In this document: positions 47,960 to 60,120 of the stretch, one piece after another | How positions within the stretch are numbered: position 1 is the stretch's first letter | Layout: each line of letters starts with the position of its first letter | Assembly: GCA_028023455.1 (NCBI GenBank) | Contig: JAQFVV010006313.1 | Span: forward strand, 539,519-603,518 | Source of the DNA: Epiperipatus broadwayi | Lineage: Eukaryota > Onychophora > Udeonychophora > Euonychophora > Peripatidae | DNA: 64,000 nt | Direction: 5' to 3' | Program-made: the position numbers and the translations under genes | The notes under the pieces: model-generated | The model's input: the letters and a program-made list of their open reading frames with translations, nothing else | Database searches by the model: none | What the model was told of the DNA's origin: nothing

Positions 47960-48760
47960 CGTCTCTGTCTTTAAATTATTTTATTACTCCAATGTAAGCA
48001 TTATGGGTACTGAGAGTGTTTTGTTCAAAGGTAAATTGGCATCTGATAATCCAGACTGCATAGGAAAGGAAGGTGGCCAATTTGATTATGGAAATGTCAC
48101 CACTGTTGATGCCTTTCTTAATAGATAATAACCTTCTAATATCAATTGTGATTTTAGTTGATATCAATGTTTTAATGGTAGTAAAGTAGGGATATATGTA
48201 AAGGAGATGTTGAATAGTTTCATCAGCCATACTGCAAAGTTGACATTGAGGATTGATATTATTAAAACCTCTTTTCTACACTAAAAAGTGTTTAGTGGGT
48301 AATGCTAGTATTCAGTTTTATGATAAAGTCAATAATGTTTGGTTCAATGTACCAGCTGTTGAGTTTTTTTGATTAATAGTTTATTATTTAGACCAATATA
48401 ACTGTGAAGTATAGCTTGATCATAAAAATATCAGAAAATTCATTAAAAATAGAAATATGGCATTAAGGCAGTTATCAGAAAAATGTTAATAATATGATTG
48501 TTCCTGTATAATGTTAATTAATATAATAAGTGCACCATAATGCTTATTTTTTGAAATTAAAGCTGTAATGAAGAGCATTTCTTGTTTATCTATTCTGGAG
48601 TAATCATAGTAAGTTTGAAGTGTCATTTTTTTAATGATAGTGAATTTTTTTTCATACTGATTTCTGATTACCTGATGATTACATTTCAAAAGTATATTAT
48701 ATTGCATCTGATGATCAAAATGCATTACATATCATGGCTTTCATGGGTTACAATATGACA
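47960..48760 (-). mobile_element. Zinc-knuckle/APE LINE copy E, 3' fragment
   Basis: The minus strand encodes the post-RT C-terminal part: CQLCSMADETIQHLLYIYPY (about 48185-48260) is a CxxC...HLL zinc-binding segment homologous in plan to 23.87 kb (copy B) and 52.45 kb (copy C). It is followed by ISIIKLATFLSYAVWIIRCQ, a typical LINE C-terminal helix with Trp. Upstream, INIIQEQSYY resembles the linker of copy B. This is a 5'-truncated insertion. Confidence 0.7.
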
Positions 48761-49483
<723 letters not shown>

Positions 49484-49572
49484 CATGATAATAGCTCTAA
49501 ACGAGGTTAATTATTTTATTTTTTATGATAAATGCTACAAAAGAAAATACCTGAAACCTTTATCTATGATGA

Positions 49573-49613
49573 TCCCCAGACCGTTTTCAAGCTATGGCTT
49601 TCATCAGTGAGGA
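49573..49613 (-). ncRNA. Complete hammerhead-ribozyme motif, PLE-3 left arm
   Basis: Minus strand: stem I 5' side CCTCA, box I CTGATGA (49601-49607), stem II AAGC-CATA-GCTT, box II GAAA (49585-49588), a minimal stem III, cleavage triplet GTC (49579-49581), then TGGGGA pairing with the 5' side of stem I over about six base pairs including a G-T. All core bases match the hammerhead consensus. It is the best-preserved ribozyme in the window. Confidence 0.78.
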
Positions 49614-49714
49614 GCTAGGAAATGGAGGTGTCTGAAAATTTGGATCTTTTTCTTAATATTTAACAATTAGATAAATGCTTGGCTTGAGTTAGTATTTTGA
49701 ATCTAATGTCCTAG

Positions 49715-49757
49715 TTCCTCACTGATAAGAACCACAGCTAAAAACCGGATTGGGGAT
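49715..49757 (+). ncRNA. Hammerhead-like relic, PLE-3 right arm
   Basis: Mirror of the left arm motif with CTGATAA in box I, AAAA in place of GAAA, and ATT in place of GTC. The core changes predict loss of cleavage. Confidence 0.5.
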
Positions 49758-49916
49758 GGAGACCATCATGGATAAAGACTTCAGGTATTTTCTCTTGTAG
49801 CATTTATCATATAAAATAAAATAAATAAGCTTGTTTAGAGCTATTCGCACACTCTTTATATATTATATATTGGTAATACAAGCTATATAGGTTATGTGAC
49901 ATATGACTGATTTTTA

Positions 49917-49920
<4 letters not shown>

Positions 49921-49958
<38 letters not shown>
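49921..49958. repeat. (TA)n microsatellite
   Basis: About 19 units to the right of the PLE-3 palindrome. Confidence 0.95.
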
Positions 49959-49964
<6 letters not shown>

Positions 49965-51849
49965 GTTATCATTTTAATACTTGAGAAAAATGACATTTTC
50001 TTTTGTAAAACCAATGCAAGATGTACTTATATGCTGGAGCATTTTGTATCATCTAATATGAATGTCTTTAGAAAAATGTTGAAACTTTATTTAATTTTTT
50101 TTTTATTACCTTTGAATATTAGCAAAAGTAAATTCAAGTTAGTATACACTTTTTTAAGTGGTATTATGTTCATCTTTATTTTAAAAGTTTTTGTATTAAG
50201 TAGTGTCAGTACTCATATGAGAATCGAACCCACAGCTTTAAATTTTAAATATGAAATTTCTTCCAAAGGCAAATTAGAGTGATACCTTAAATTCAGTGTT
50301 TAATAATTTAAAAATCTAGCTTTGATTTCTATATTAATACTGTCATTAGTTAGGCTAGAAAAATCTTAAAAAGATAAGAAAAACTGCTACCTATACTAAA
50401 TTGTGTTTACTATTACCAACAATTGGATGTATGTGAAAAACTTAAAAATATACTTTTTCAAAATACTTTTGATATATAATGTTAGATGATGGAAATGGTT
50501 CATCATATAAGTACAATTAATATTTTATCATCGCATATCTTTAGAAAAACTCATCTGATGAAAATTTATGAAATGGTTATCTTTATTTTTTTTTTATAAA
50601 ATCTTTATTTAAATTAAAATTCAATAAATTGGATGTGATTTTTTAAAAATTTAATTTTATAAGCAAAAAAATATTCTATGAAAATGATATTTGAACCTTG
50701 CAAACATTAAAAAATGAATTGTAAATTAGAACAAAAGTTATAATATCTCATATAATGATGTGAAAGTAAACACTCTTCAGAAAATAAATTATCTTAATTT
50801 TAATTTTTTTAATGCAAACTATGAACTTATGATAAATCTACCAAATTCTGCTTTAAGGTCTGATAGTTACAAAACTATACCAATTCTTACAAATAATGAT
50901 ATTAAATATACAATGTGACTTTCTTTGATAATACAGTCAATTTTATTAACTTCTATTATAAAACCCACATTAATATCAGTTAAGTAAATGGTAGACCCCT
51001 GAGTTAAAGCAGTAGATCTACCATGCTATTCCAGATGTAAACAACCCATGTTAATAAATGAAATTATTTGCTGAAGAATTATAAAAAAGACTTCAAAGAT
51101 GACAGACAAATGCATGACTATAATGGTACTCATTTTATTTTCACAATGGTATTGATAAAGAAGATGAAAAAATTGCTAAGGGGATTGGGATATATCTACA
51201 CTCATCTGATAATTGCTTATGAATCAAATTAGCATTATATAAGATACAATAGCTGCAATAATAAATATAATATTTGTAAATTAATGTAAACACAGAACTA
51301 ATATTTACTTTTTTGTTTGTAGGTGGCAGATGTTATTATGAGAAAATATCTTTAAAATATAAATACTCATTATACAATTCAGTAAGATAGTAAGATTATT
51401 TTGTATTATAACCAGTAAAGGTCAACATATATATTTTATTGTATTTTTAAAGTCTTTGTATAAGATCTTTTTTATAATAATTAAAATTTTACTGAAAAAT
51501 TAAATATTTTGTGAGAAGATCAAAATCTTTGTAATGTTATTGAAGACATAAAAATTTAGATAAATGTTTTCATCACTCAGTATAATTTAATAATTTTATA
51601 TTATTCAAATACTTTATTTTTTAACTTTAATGAATTTGAACTGTAAATATGCTTAAATTTAATTTGAAAATTTGATTTTCATTTTGAAATTTTTATTCCA
51701 TAATAAAATTTAATTAATTAGATTTTTTTTCCAAATATTTATTAAGCAAGTACAATATTTACAGTGACAATTATGTATATATAATAAATTAAAAGGAAAG
51801 CTAGAATTACAAGCATTAAGAAGAATTACATGATTATAAATAAATATAA
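49959..51849. other. Gene-free A+T-rich region
   Basis: Except for the tRNA-like patch at 50205-50282 nothing recognisable was found. Confidence 0.5.
50205..50282 (-). repeat. tRNA-like patch, possible SINE relic
   Basis: The minus strand has GTGGGTTCGATTCTCATATG, a good B-box match (GGTTCGATTC). The A box is weak (CTAATTTGCC) and no cloverleaf closes. No duplication was found. Confidence 0.35.
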
Positions 51850-52159
51850 GATAGTATTATTCTGGGCAAGAGGTAAACCTGGATACCTGGTCTACTGTTA
51901 ACACACAAGTAGGCCAATTAAGCACACCCAACTCACCAAGACAAATTGCCTCACACTACCAAGAGTCTCTTAACCAATATAGAGTTTGGTCAGATCACCA
52001 TTGGAAAAATCACGACAACTATGAAGGCTTAGGTATTTATGCTAAATCTGATGTATTCAGTTAAATATTATCCATTTTGATAACATAAGGATCTGAATCT
52101 TTGATTATTAACAAAACAACTTTAAGCAATATCTTAGACTGAAGAAACAAAAAGTTTTA

Positions 52160-55100
52160 CCAGCAATCATCCTTACAATGCAATCAGAGTCCATGTTTCT
52201 TTGAATAATACTTTTGGAGCTAGGAGCATGTCACGGTTTTTAATTTTTTCCTTTCTGAATTTCACCAGGATTGAAAACCATTTTACAATCGACAGACCAG
52301 AATGCATAGTTGATAAATATGACAGCCTAATAGTAGGAATGGGTCTCATCTTAATACTGTCCTTAAGAGAGATAACAAGGTAAAAATTCACTTTAAGGTT
52401 ATCAACAATAATCCTTTTGACCTCCAGAGTCCATGGCATGAGTAAATCAGATTGTCGAATGTTTCATCATGAGTCTGGCAGAGGGGCAGATTGGGTCTAT
52501 TTTTTCTCACCTATGGAAGAGAAACCAATTAGTGCTAATGGCATTTAAATTTATCTTAATAATGAAATCAAAGAATTTCGGTTTCATAGCCCAGCACCTG
52601 AAGAGGGAGATGATATTATTATTGGTCAGGGCAAGTAGTAGTGTTATAGGAATTGTGACAGGGTGAATGAGACTATGTGCTTGCCAAATATTAATCCTGT
52701 TATCAAACCCATCATTCATAATTACCATGCAGCTTTTGATCAAATCAATCACGGCATCAAAAAAATTCTTGACTCTAGGAGGGGGTCTATCTGTCAGGAT
52801 AACTGGCAAAATGACTTGCTCATATCCAAATGATTTGATAAGCATGGTGATAAAATTAAATATCTTTTGAATATAAATGGCTTGAATAGCATGATAAGAA
52901 AGTCCATTATACTTCCACTGAAGTTGCATCCTGTTAATGCTAATTGCAACAACTTTACCTTCCCAAAAAAGTCGGGATGCAAGAGAATTCATTTTATTGA
53001 TAAAAGTATTAGTGATCCTCATGATGGGCATGTAATAGTTGAGCTAGGCCATGATCTTCATATTGAAAAGCATTACCTTACCATGTAAGAAAAGACATTT
53101 AGTAAGTCTTTCCAGTGAGAGCAGAATGTGATTTTGAATATCTTTGAACATTTGGAAATATGTTTTGGATATCTCAAAACCCAAAAACTTTTGAGGGTTG
53201 GCTGTAAATTTGGATACAATATTCTTACCTGAGGATACCTTCCATACATTCAATAGGATGATGGTGAAACCATAGTCAGCTGTGTATTTATCCAATATGG
53301 AGTATAACAGAGGTAAATAGGTTGTTGGAGAGAGGAAGATGATTACATCATTTATAAAAGCCATGAGCTTTATCAATTTGGCAAGCCTTGATACATAGAC
53401 ACCAGGTAGTTGTTGTTTGATGGCTTTCAAAAGTGGATCAATGTAGACTATAAAGAAAAGAGCACTGATGGGGAGCCTTGCAGAATGAATGTGTTAGGTT
53501 GGAAAAATAAAGAGAGCTTGCCATTCAGTGAGGCAGCAATTTCTCTGTTAGACATGAGGTTATCTATGATCTGTATGATAGAGGTAGGGATGTGATGGCC
53601 TTTCAGCAGAATTAAAAGAGTACTGATGTTAACAGAGTCAAATGTTGCTTGAAATCAAACTAGATAGCTATGGCAGCCAGCTTTCTTTGTTGTCTAACAT
53701 AATCAATTAATATTTTAACTTGACCAATGGCTAAAATTGGTGAAGTATGTTTTTTACGCAAATTGGAAAGAAAGATATATTTTGAAGTATCTTATCCTGG
53801 ATCTTAGTTTTTATGGCAGATTCCAGGTTTTTATTGATGAGCAGGGACATAGAAATAGGCTGAATGTTTTTGAGGGTGTGGGGATCTTCATGCTTTTTAG
53901 GAAGGGGACTAAAGCAATAGAATATAGCTGGGGGATTGTTCTTTTCTCCTGTGCCAAATGGTTGGTCATTCTAAATAGGATGGGAATTGTGAAGTGGCTT
54001 AGATGTTCTAACAGGAAGCGCAGAATAGAATGCAGTCCAGGGTGTATTTTATCTGGCAATGCTTGGAGTAATGGCTTTCAGCATATCTTCAGTGATACCA
54101 TGATGTCAATTAAAATGTCTTAAATGTAAGTATTAACATGACTGAGACAATGAAATTTTTGTTCAAAGACTTTATGGATTTTCTTAATCATTGGAAAGCC
54201 AACAAAGGACTCACCATCAATATTGATGATAGTGGAAGTAGGGAAGTTTAATAACACCCAGTGCCCAATGGAAGTAGTTTCTAGTCCAACAGTTCTGCTG
54301 AGCCAGAAACACCTTGGCACACTTTACAGACAGATAATCTGCAAGTGATTTCTGTTTGGCTTTATACTGTAGCTTAACAGTTATAATCTCATCTATAAAA
54401 GATGAGGCAGAGTTAAATGCCTTCATTCTGAAACCAAGCTCATCCAAGTTTTTTAGTAACACCAATGGTCCCTTTCGCTTAATTGTATGGTAGGAAATGA
54501 TCGATTTAAGAATGCCAATAAAGGCAAACCATACTTCCTCTATAGGTTTGGCAAGTATATCTATGTTTTTTAAAAAATATATATGCCTCAGATGGTATGG
54601 CTTCTGTTATATTCGATTTTGTCAACATTCTGATGGTGTTGCAAGTGGGAGTGACATTATTAGCAGCTTCAATCTAAACTACTATGGCAAGATGGTCTGA
54701 AAAGACCACATGTTCTAATTTTGCAGTAATGAGAAAATATATATGTCAGGCATATAAAAGAATAGATCAATCAGTGACCTGTATTTTCTGGTGTAAAAAG
54801 AGTATGAATCATCAAGCAGATGACCCTCACCACTAATAAATGCATTGTCTATCAAGTGAATTTGGGTTTTTGTGAATTTTGCATAAGTGATATTAAAGTT
54901 GCCAAAGATTAGGATGGGGTTGTTATTATTTACCAATAGCATATTAATTATGTTAATGACTTTCATTAACATGCAGCAGGACCTATCTGCATACACATAT
55001 ATTATATTGATTACCAAATTTTGATATGTGACTGATATAGCAATAAGGTTATTATCCTTATAGAGTATTATAAATTTATTAGGTGGATGTTTTTTATTAA

Positions 55101-55320
55101 TAAGTAAACAGACTCGACCAGCTGCAGTAACGCTATCAGACAAAACTATGTATCCAAGAGATTCAAGATATTCTCTAATTTTATAATCTGAATTTGAGTG
55201 ATATTTTGTTTCACTCATAAAAAATAAATGTGGATTATTGATTGTTATCCATTGTTCAATGACATATACCCTTTCCAATGAGTTGATACCCCTTACATTT
55301 ACTCCTACAAACTTATGCAA
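52160..55320 (-). pseudogene. LINE copy C ORF2 (APE endonuclease, reverse transcriptase, zinc region)
   Basis: The endonuclease frame (201 codons, 55320-54715) starts MHKFVGVNVRGINSLERV, with FFMSETKYH (catalytic Glu), FGNFNITYAKF where GDFN is usual (Asp to Asn), and YRSLIDLFFYMP. RT blocks follow: FILQGSP and, one frame over, PISALFFIVYIDPL (near 53430-53490, frameshift inside the box), then MAFINDVIIFL near 53340-53365, where FIND replaces YADD. Post-RT: LASRLFWEGKVVAISINRMQ (52990-52900). The C-terminal segment LPLCQTHDETFDNLIYSC lies near 52450. Mutated catalytic residues in both domains indicate a dead copy. Confidence 0.85.
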
Positions 55321-55374
55321 TATAATTGGGTTATGTATCTTTTAAATCTACCACAAAGAATATAAGGTTCCCTT

Positions 55375-56380
55375 TTAATTATCAGCATAAATAAAATGAA
55401 AATTGTAGTTGGAATAGTATGAATCTTTGTAGTCTGGATTTTCAATGGTGTTATCTGAGGTTTCTTCTTCCACATTGGGTTTAATCATCAGGGTGCCATC
55501 TGAACCATCAACATTGATGACATGATGTACATCACCAGCAGTCTCTTCTAATGAATTAAAACTCAATATCCTATTATCCTCATCTGATAACTAACATTTC
55601 TTCTCTGGACTGTTTTCCTTAAGTATTGGAATATTGGTTTTCTTTTTCTGTTTAAGAGATAAACATCTGTTATTCTTCCCCAGATATTTTTCATCTTCTG
55701 AGATGGACTTGTGTATAATGGCTGATTTTCTTTTCTTAGTACTGGATTTATCTAAAGGCACTTCCATTGGAGATTCCTCTTCTGAGCTAATATCTTCTTG
55801 GTTGGGGTGCTTGTTGTTACTTTTAAGCTGCTTGTTAATACTTCTTGTCCATCTCAAAGTAGTGGTTTTAGTCTGATAAGGAACTATAATTTTGTTCAGA
55901 GGCCTCTTGACAGGATTGCTTGGTGTAGTGCTATCGTTGTGCTGATAACATGTGGGATTGTCTGAAGTATCTTGCTCCACCACAGTTTCTTGTTTTGACC
56001 CATTATTTCAGCATGATGTAGTTGACTGTGTATCATTTCTTTCTTTTGAGGCTGGTGGAAGTAGAGACTCATCTACAAGAAAAGAATCTTGTGTAATATC
56101 TGATGTTTCTTCTTTTCTGACTACAATTCTGTAATCAGGTTGTTGCAAGGCAGATATTTGTTGATTATTCATTTGATATTGTGTCATTAGTTATGGATAA
56201 GTATGATTGTGCAGTACCTTGAGAAGTTGATGTCAATTCTTTTTGCATCTATGATAAATACTCTTTTTGAATCCAAAATTAGAGCACATTCATGATCGGC
56301 AATCTTTCACCAAATGGGGCCTCTCAAGACAATGAAAACACTGTCGTCTAACTCCACATAAAGAGAGGATCATGTGTGAG
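55375..56380 (-). pseudogene. LINE copy C ORF1 (zinc-knuckle protein)
   Basis: CFHCLERPHLVKDC (56299-56340) is a perfect CX2CX4HX4C knuckle. It is followed after stops and shifts by a 130-codon piece (55983-55591) rich in Lys, Ser and Glu (EDISSEEESPMEVPLDKSS) and by a last acidic piece (55566-55375). The order matches copy D. The N-terminal start could not be defined because the region above 56385 is a TA run. Confidence 0.72.
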
Positions 56381-56396
56381 CCTTTGTATATATACA

Positions 56397-56403
<7 letters not shown>

Positions 56404-56469
<66 letters not shown>
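56404..56469. repeat. (TA)n microsatellite
   Basis: About 33 units, between LINE copy C and the next PLE-end palindrome. Confidence 0.95.
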
Positions 56470-56472
<3 letters not shown>

Positions 56473-56572
56473 AATAATGTTTGATATCTATATTCGTTTC
56501 ACAATACATGTAATATACAATTCAATATATATCAAAATACAGTACAATTTACATAAATTATATTATTTTAGG

Positions 56573-56612
56573 AGTACTTTTCACTATACATTTTGTAGTC
56601 TTTATCAACTAT
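56573..56612 (-). ncRNA. Hammerhead-like relic, PLE-4 left arm
   Basis: Minus strand: TTGATAA (for CTGATGA), stem II GACTACA...TGTATAGT, then GAAAAGTAC. Two box I bases and the cleavage triplet depart from consensus. Confidence 0.4.
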
Positions 56613-56827
56613 ATAATATTGAATAATCAAAACAAGACAACCTTTAACAATACCCATAGTTCAATTAAGATAACAGAATTGTGGGAAATCTTTATTGAAC
56701 TATGGGTACTGTTAAAGGTTGTCTCATTTTGATTATTCAATATTATATAGTTGATAAAGACTAGAAATCTTAATTGAACTATGGGTATTGTTAAAGGTTG
56801 TCTCATTTTGATTATTCAATATTATAT

Positions 56828-56868
56828 AGTTGAGAAAGGCTACAAAAATGTATAGTCGATAGTACTTC
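56828..56868 (+). ncRNA. Hammerhead-like relic, PLE-4 right arm
   Basis: AGTTGAGAAAGGCTACAAAA then TGTATAGTCGATAGTACTT mirror the left motif. Box II reads CGATA. The stem is retained, but the core is degraded. Confidence 0.35.
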
Positions 56869-56904
56869 TAAAATAACATAATTTATGTAAATTGTACTGT
56901 ATTT

Positions 56905-56907
<3 letters not shown>

Positions 56908-56957
<50 letters not shown>

Positions 56958-56961
56958 ATAT

Positions 56962-57003
<42 letters not shown>
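56908..57003. repeat. (TA)n microsatellite with one interruption
   Basis: Two TA runs separated by GATATATGG near 56955-56963. The left side adjoins PLE-4 and the right side adjoins the 3' end of the RTE at 57004. Confidence 0.94.
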
Positions 57004-57006
<3 letters not shown>

Positions 57007-60000
57007 TATCCATTATCAATCCACTTTTGGATGAAGGTCTCTCAAAGTTCAAACAACCTTCTCTGATATTTACCTTCTCTTCTCCACATTACCCCTGTAC
57101 ACTTTCTTATTTCATCGATACTTCTCATATGTGGTCTCTTTCTGAGTTTCTTATAATTTATTGGAATCCAATTTAAATTTCAATTGTCCATATGTTATCA
57201 TCTCTTCTAGCAATATGACCAGCCCAATGACACTTTAGTCTTTTAATTTTTTCAATGAGGCCAATAACACCTGTTTTTCTCTTACCCATATATTGTGTTT
57301 TTGGATTTTTTCTTGTTACTCCAAATATGCAACGTTCCGTACCTCTTTAAGTGGTATGAAATCTCTGTATTGCTCTTCTATTAAGTGTCCAAGTCTTAGA
57401 TCTATAAGTAAGAACTAATAGAACACATTTATTAAAAACTTTTCTTTTCAAGCACATAGGCATATTTTATTTTAGTATCAAGTTATTTCTACCAAAAACA
57501 CTCTAATCAAAATTAATTCTATGATTAATTTCATCCATTATGTTTCCATTTATATTAATAATCTGACCAAGATATTTGTAGCTGTTAACTTCTAACTCAT
57601 CATAATTGATATTTATTTTTATATTTTGAGAAAATCCATTGAATATTTCATTAGTCTTTAACATTTACCTTTAGTCCTATTTTCCTACTTTTATCTGATA
57701 ACTCCTGCAACATTTCCTGAAGCTCTAAACTATTATTTGCAAAAACAACTATATCATCTGCAAAATGTAAATAACTATAATATTTTCCATTTTCTTTCAA
57801 TCCTTTAGATTTCCATAATACTTTTTACAGCACTGCTTTAAAAAGTTTTCGAGTTATGGAGTCACCCTGTCTAACACTCTTGTCAATGTTAACTTTCCTA
57901 GTATCATTATGTAATCTAATTGTTGCTGTTGCATTTTTCTAAATATTCTTTAAAATATGACAATAACCTGGATTTATACCTTAATGATTCAATGCTTTAA
58001 TCATTGAAAAAATGTTTATAGAATCAAATGCCTTTTTGTAATATACAAGTCTAAAGCATAATCACAACTTATATTCATTTGTTTTTTCCATAACTTCTCT
58101 CAATACCTGGAAATAATCTACTGTACTAAAACCACATTAAATTCAGTTTGTTCTCTTGGTTGGTGGAAATCCAAGGTTCTCTGCAGATGATTTGTAATTA
58201 TCTTGGTAAAAATTGGGTATTAAACTGATAAAATGTTGATAAGTCTGTAATTTCTAATAACTTCTTTATCACCTTTTTTAAATATTAATATTAATACTGC
58301 ATTCTTCCAATCATCTGGTACATTTTTATCATTTAGACATTTGGTATATAACTTTGTTTAAAAAAAAATATTTCTTCACCTGCTTTTTTAATATATCAAT
58401 TATAATTCCATCATTACCTGGAGCATTTCCTTTTTTCATAAATTTAATTGCTTGTCTCACTTCTTCATTTAAAATTATGGGAAATTTAGAAGATATAATA
58501 GATATAAAAGGTATTTGTTCTTTATTATTATAAAATTCATGACAGAAGTCTTCTCCCCATTTCATGATGTCATCTCTTTTTTTAGTAATAGTTCCATATT
58601 TTTTTCCTTATTGCAGATATAAACTTCCTATCAATACCAAAATGTTGTTTTACACTCTTGAGACTTTTATTCTCTTACAGCTATCCTTTCTAGTTCACAG
58701 TTATACTTTCTTATATCATTTTCAACTCCTTTCGACACTATTTTACAAAATTTGAAGTATTCTATCCTTTTTAATGCATAATTTTTGTATATCTTCATAT
58801 TCCTTTATTTCTTCATAAATTTTCTTGTCTCAGTAGAAATTTTATTGCTCAATTGCTGCTTTTTACTACCAGCTATTTTTGTTGCAGTTTCCAAATGGGT
58901 ATCAGTTAATTTTTTATTAATTTCATTCAAATCTAGATCATGTTCAAAATCTATTAATACTTAAAACCAATTTATTTCAATTTAAATTTATTTGAGTGTT
59001 TCTGAAGATTAGGAATATCAATATGGTTTTATTAATATTTTTGTCTCTCTAGTTTTGCATTAACAAATATATTACATCTTAGTAATCAATGATCACTTCC
59101 TGTCATTAATTTATTAAGAACATTACAAACTTGAAATATGTAATTTCTGTTAGACAAAATATAATCCAAATTGCTGTACTTTTGTTTGAATGCTTCCATG
59201 TTCATTTCCTTTTAACATTTTTTCTCAAAATAAGAATTCATAATATAAAGGTTTTTTTTTCTGAAAACTCTACAAGTCTATGAAGTCTCTCATTTATATT
59301 ACAATAACCAAAATTACCTACAGCACTTTCATCTTTAATTTGTTTACCAATTCTAGCAATAAAGACTCTCTTTATAATTTTAAAATCTTGTTTACTCTGA
59401 TCAAAAGCCTTTTGTACATCCATATAAAAATCTTTTACTACTTTATCACTATGAGAACTTAGTTGCGACATAAAGCTGAATCATCTGCATTTGGTATTTG
59501 CTATTAAGTTGTATAACTAATCTTGCCAATCTGTCCGATACACCCTTAATCTCCACAATATTGTTTTTCAACTTTTTATTTATAATGAATCCTACTCTAT
59601 TTATATTTCCAATATTTGTGCCTTTATTGTAAAGTATATGGCCATTTTTTAAATCAATTGTTTCTTCCCCTTTTCTTCTAAATTTACAAAGTCTAATAAT
59701 ATCCTACTTAATATAAGACAAATCTTTTTCTACTTTTTGCAATCTTCCTTCACTTGAAAGTTATCTGCTGTTGTAAGTACCTACATAAAAAGTCATCACC
59801 AAATGACACGCTGAGTCTACAATCAGGAGATTCTTAGCACACTCCTTCTTTGGCCACCAATTGCTGCCTTGGTTGGTAACTTTATAGCCTCCTGGGAATA
59901 AGGGCCATGATTTATTTTTGTCTGTCATGATTGTATATATCCAATAAAATATATTTATCAGTTACACATACATTCATTCTGCCTTATCAGGAAACTGAAA

Positions 60001-60120
60001 TGAAAGGCAATGCTGTTTCTTGATCTTAAACTCAAAAGTAAAATCCAATAAACTCACCATGCTTGGTAAAGTGTGTTGGTGAGCAGCCCATGCATGTTTA
60101 TATACTATATGAATAATCAC
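57004..60120 (-). mobile_element. RTE-type LINE, near full length
   Basis: On the minus strand this runs from the 5' end GTGATTATTCATATAGTATA (60120) through the endonuclease and RT to the 3' end beside (TA)n at 57003. Its length of about 3.1 kb matches the other copy after the PLE is removed. It shows what the RTE looked like at the PLE insertion point of the 32.7-kb copy. Confidence 0.88.
57190..59780 (-). pseudogene. RTE endonuclease and reverse transcriptase, broken
   Basis: The endonuclease part lies at about 59780-58900 with QLSSHSDKVVKDFYMDVQKA and VFIARIG, where GDFNTRIG is expected, so the catalytic Asp-Asn pair is lost. The RT part includes EEVRQAIKFMKKGNAPGNDG (near 58440-58470), a conserved RTE motif better preserved here (GNAPGNDG) than in the plus-strand copy (VNPPVNYG). 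Downstream boxes are spread over shifted frames. The C-terminal tail with GRVR-like basic residues reaches 57010. Confidence 0.8.

Larger units (their letters stand above)
49489..49845. mobile_element. PLE-end palindrome PLE-3 (no coding sequence)
   Basis: The left arm (49489-49620) and right arm (49709-49845) are inverted copies around an 88-bp centre. Shared blocks include ATGATAAATGCTACAA, GAAAATACCTGAA and a hammerhead motif. Nothing codes for RT or nuclease. The sequence style (hammerhead followed by CTGGGGATCATC and a poly-A-like AATAAAATAA end) is that of PLE terminal repeats. It is flanked by (TA)n on both sides. It may be a non-autonomous PLE derivative or a severely truncated pair of copies. 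Confidence 0.75.
51850..56385 (-). mobile_element. Zinc-knuckle/APE LINE copy C, about 4.5 kb, most complete
   Basis: Minus-strand order: zinc knuckle (56299-56340), acidic/basic ORF1 tail (55983-55375), endonuclease (55320-54715), RT (about 54500-53044), post-RT region (53031-52507), C-terminal zinc segment (about 52440-52495) and a ~0.5 kb 3' region to 51850. It is the best-preserved copy of the family, yet its RT box and endonuclease box are mutated and the RT is frameshifted. Its 5' end lies 18 bp from a long (TA)n run. Confidence 0.85.
56516..56915. mobile_element. PLE-end palindrome PLE-4 (no coding sequence)
   Basis: The left arm (56516-56671) is inverted relative to the right side (56694-56915). 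They share ATATAGTTGATAAAGACTA, GACAACCTTTAACAATACCC and AATTTATGTAAATTGTACTG. The right side contains a partial tandem duplication (56694-56765 and 56768-56840). Both arms carry a hammerhead-like segment. There is no RT or nuclease. The right arm runs into (TA)n. Confidence 0.72.

Noticed and set aside
50205-50282. tRNA gene
   Set aside because: Only a B box is convincing. No cloverleaf closes.
56840-57176. Tyr-Ile repeat proteins around the TA runs
   Set aside because: Artefacts of (TA)n. The non-repeat part is the RTE 3' end on the minus strand.
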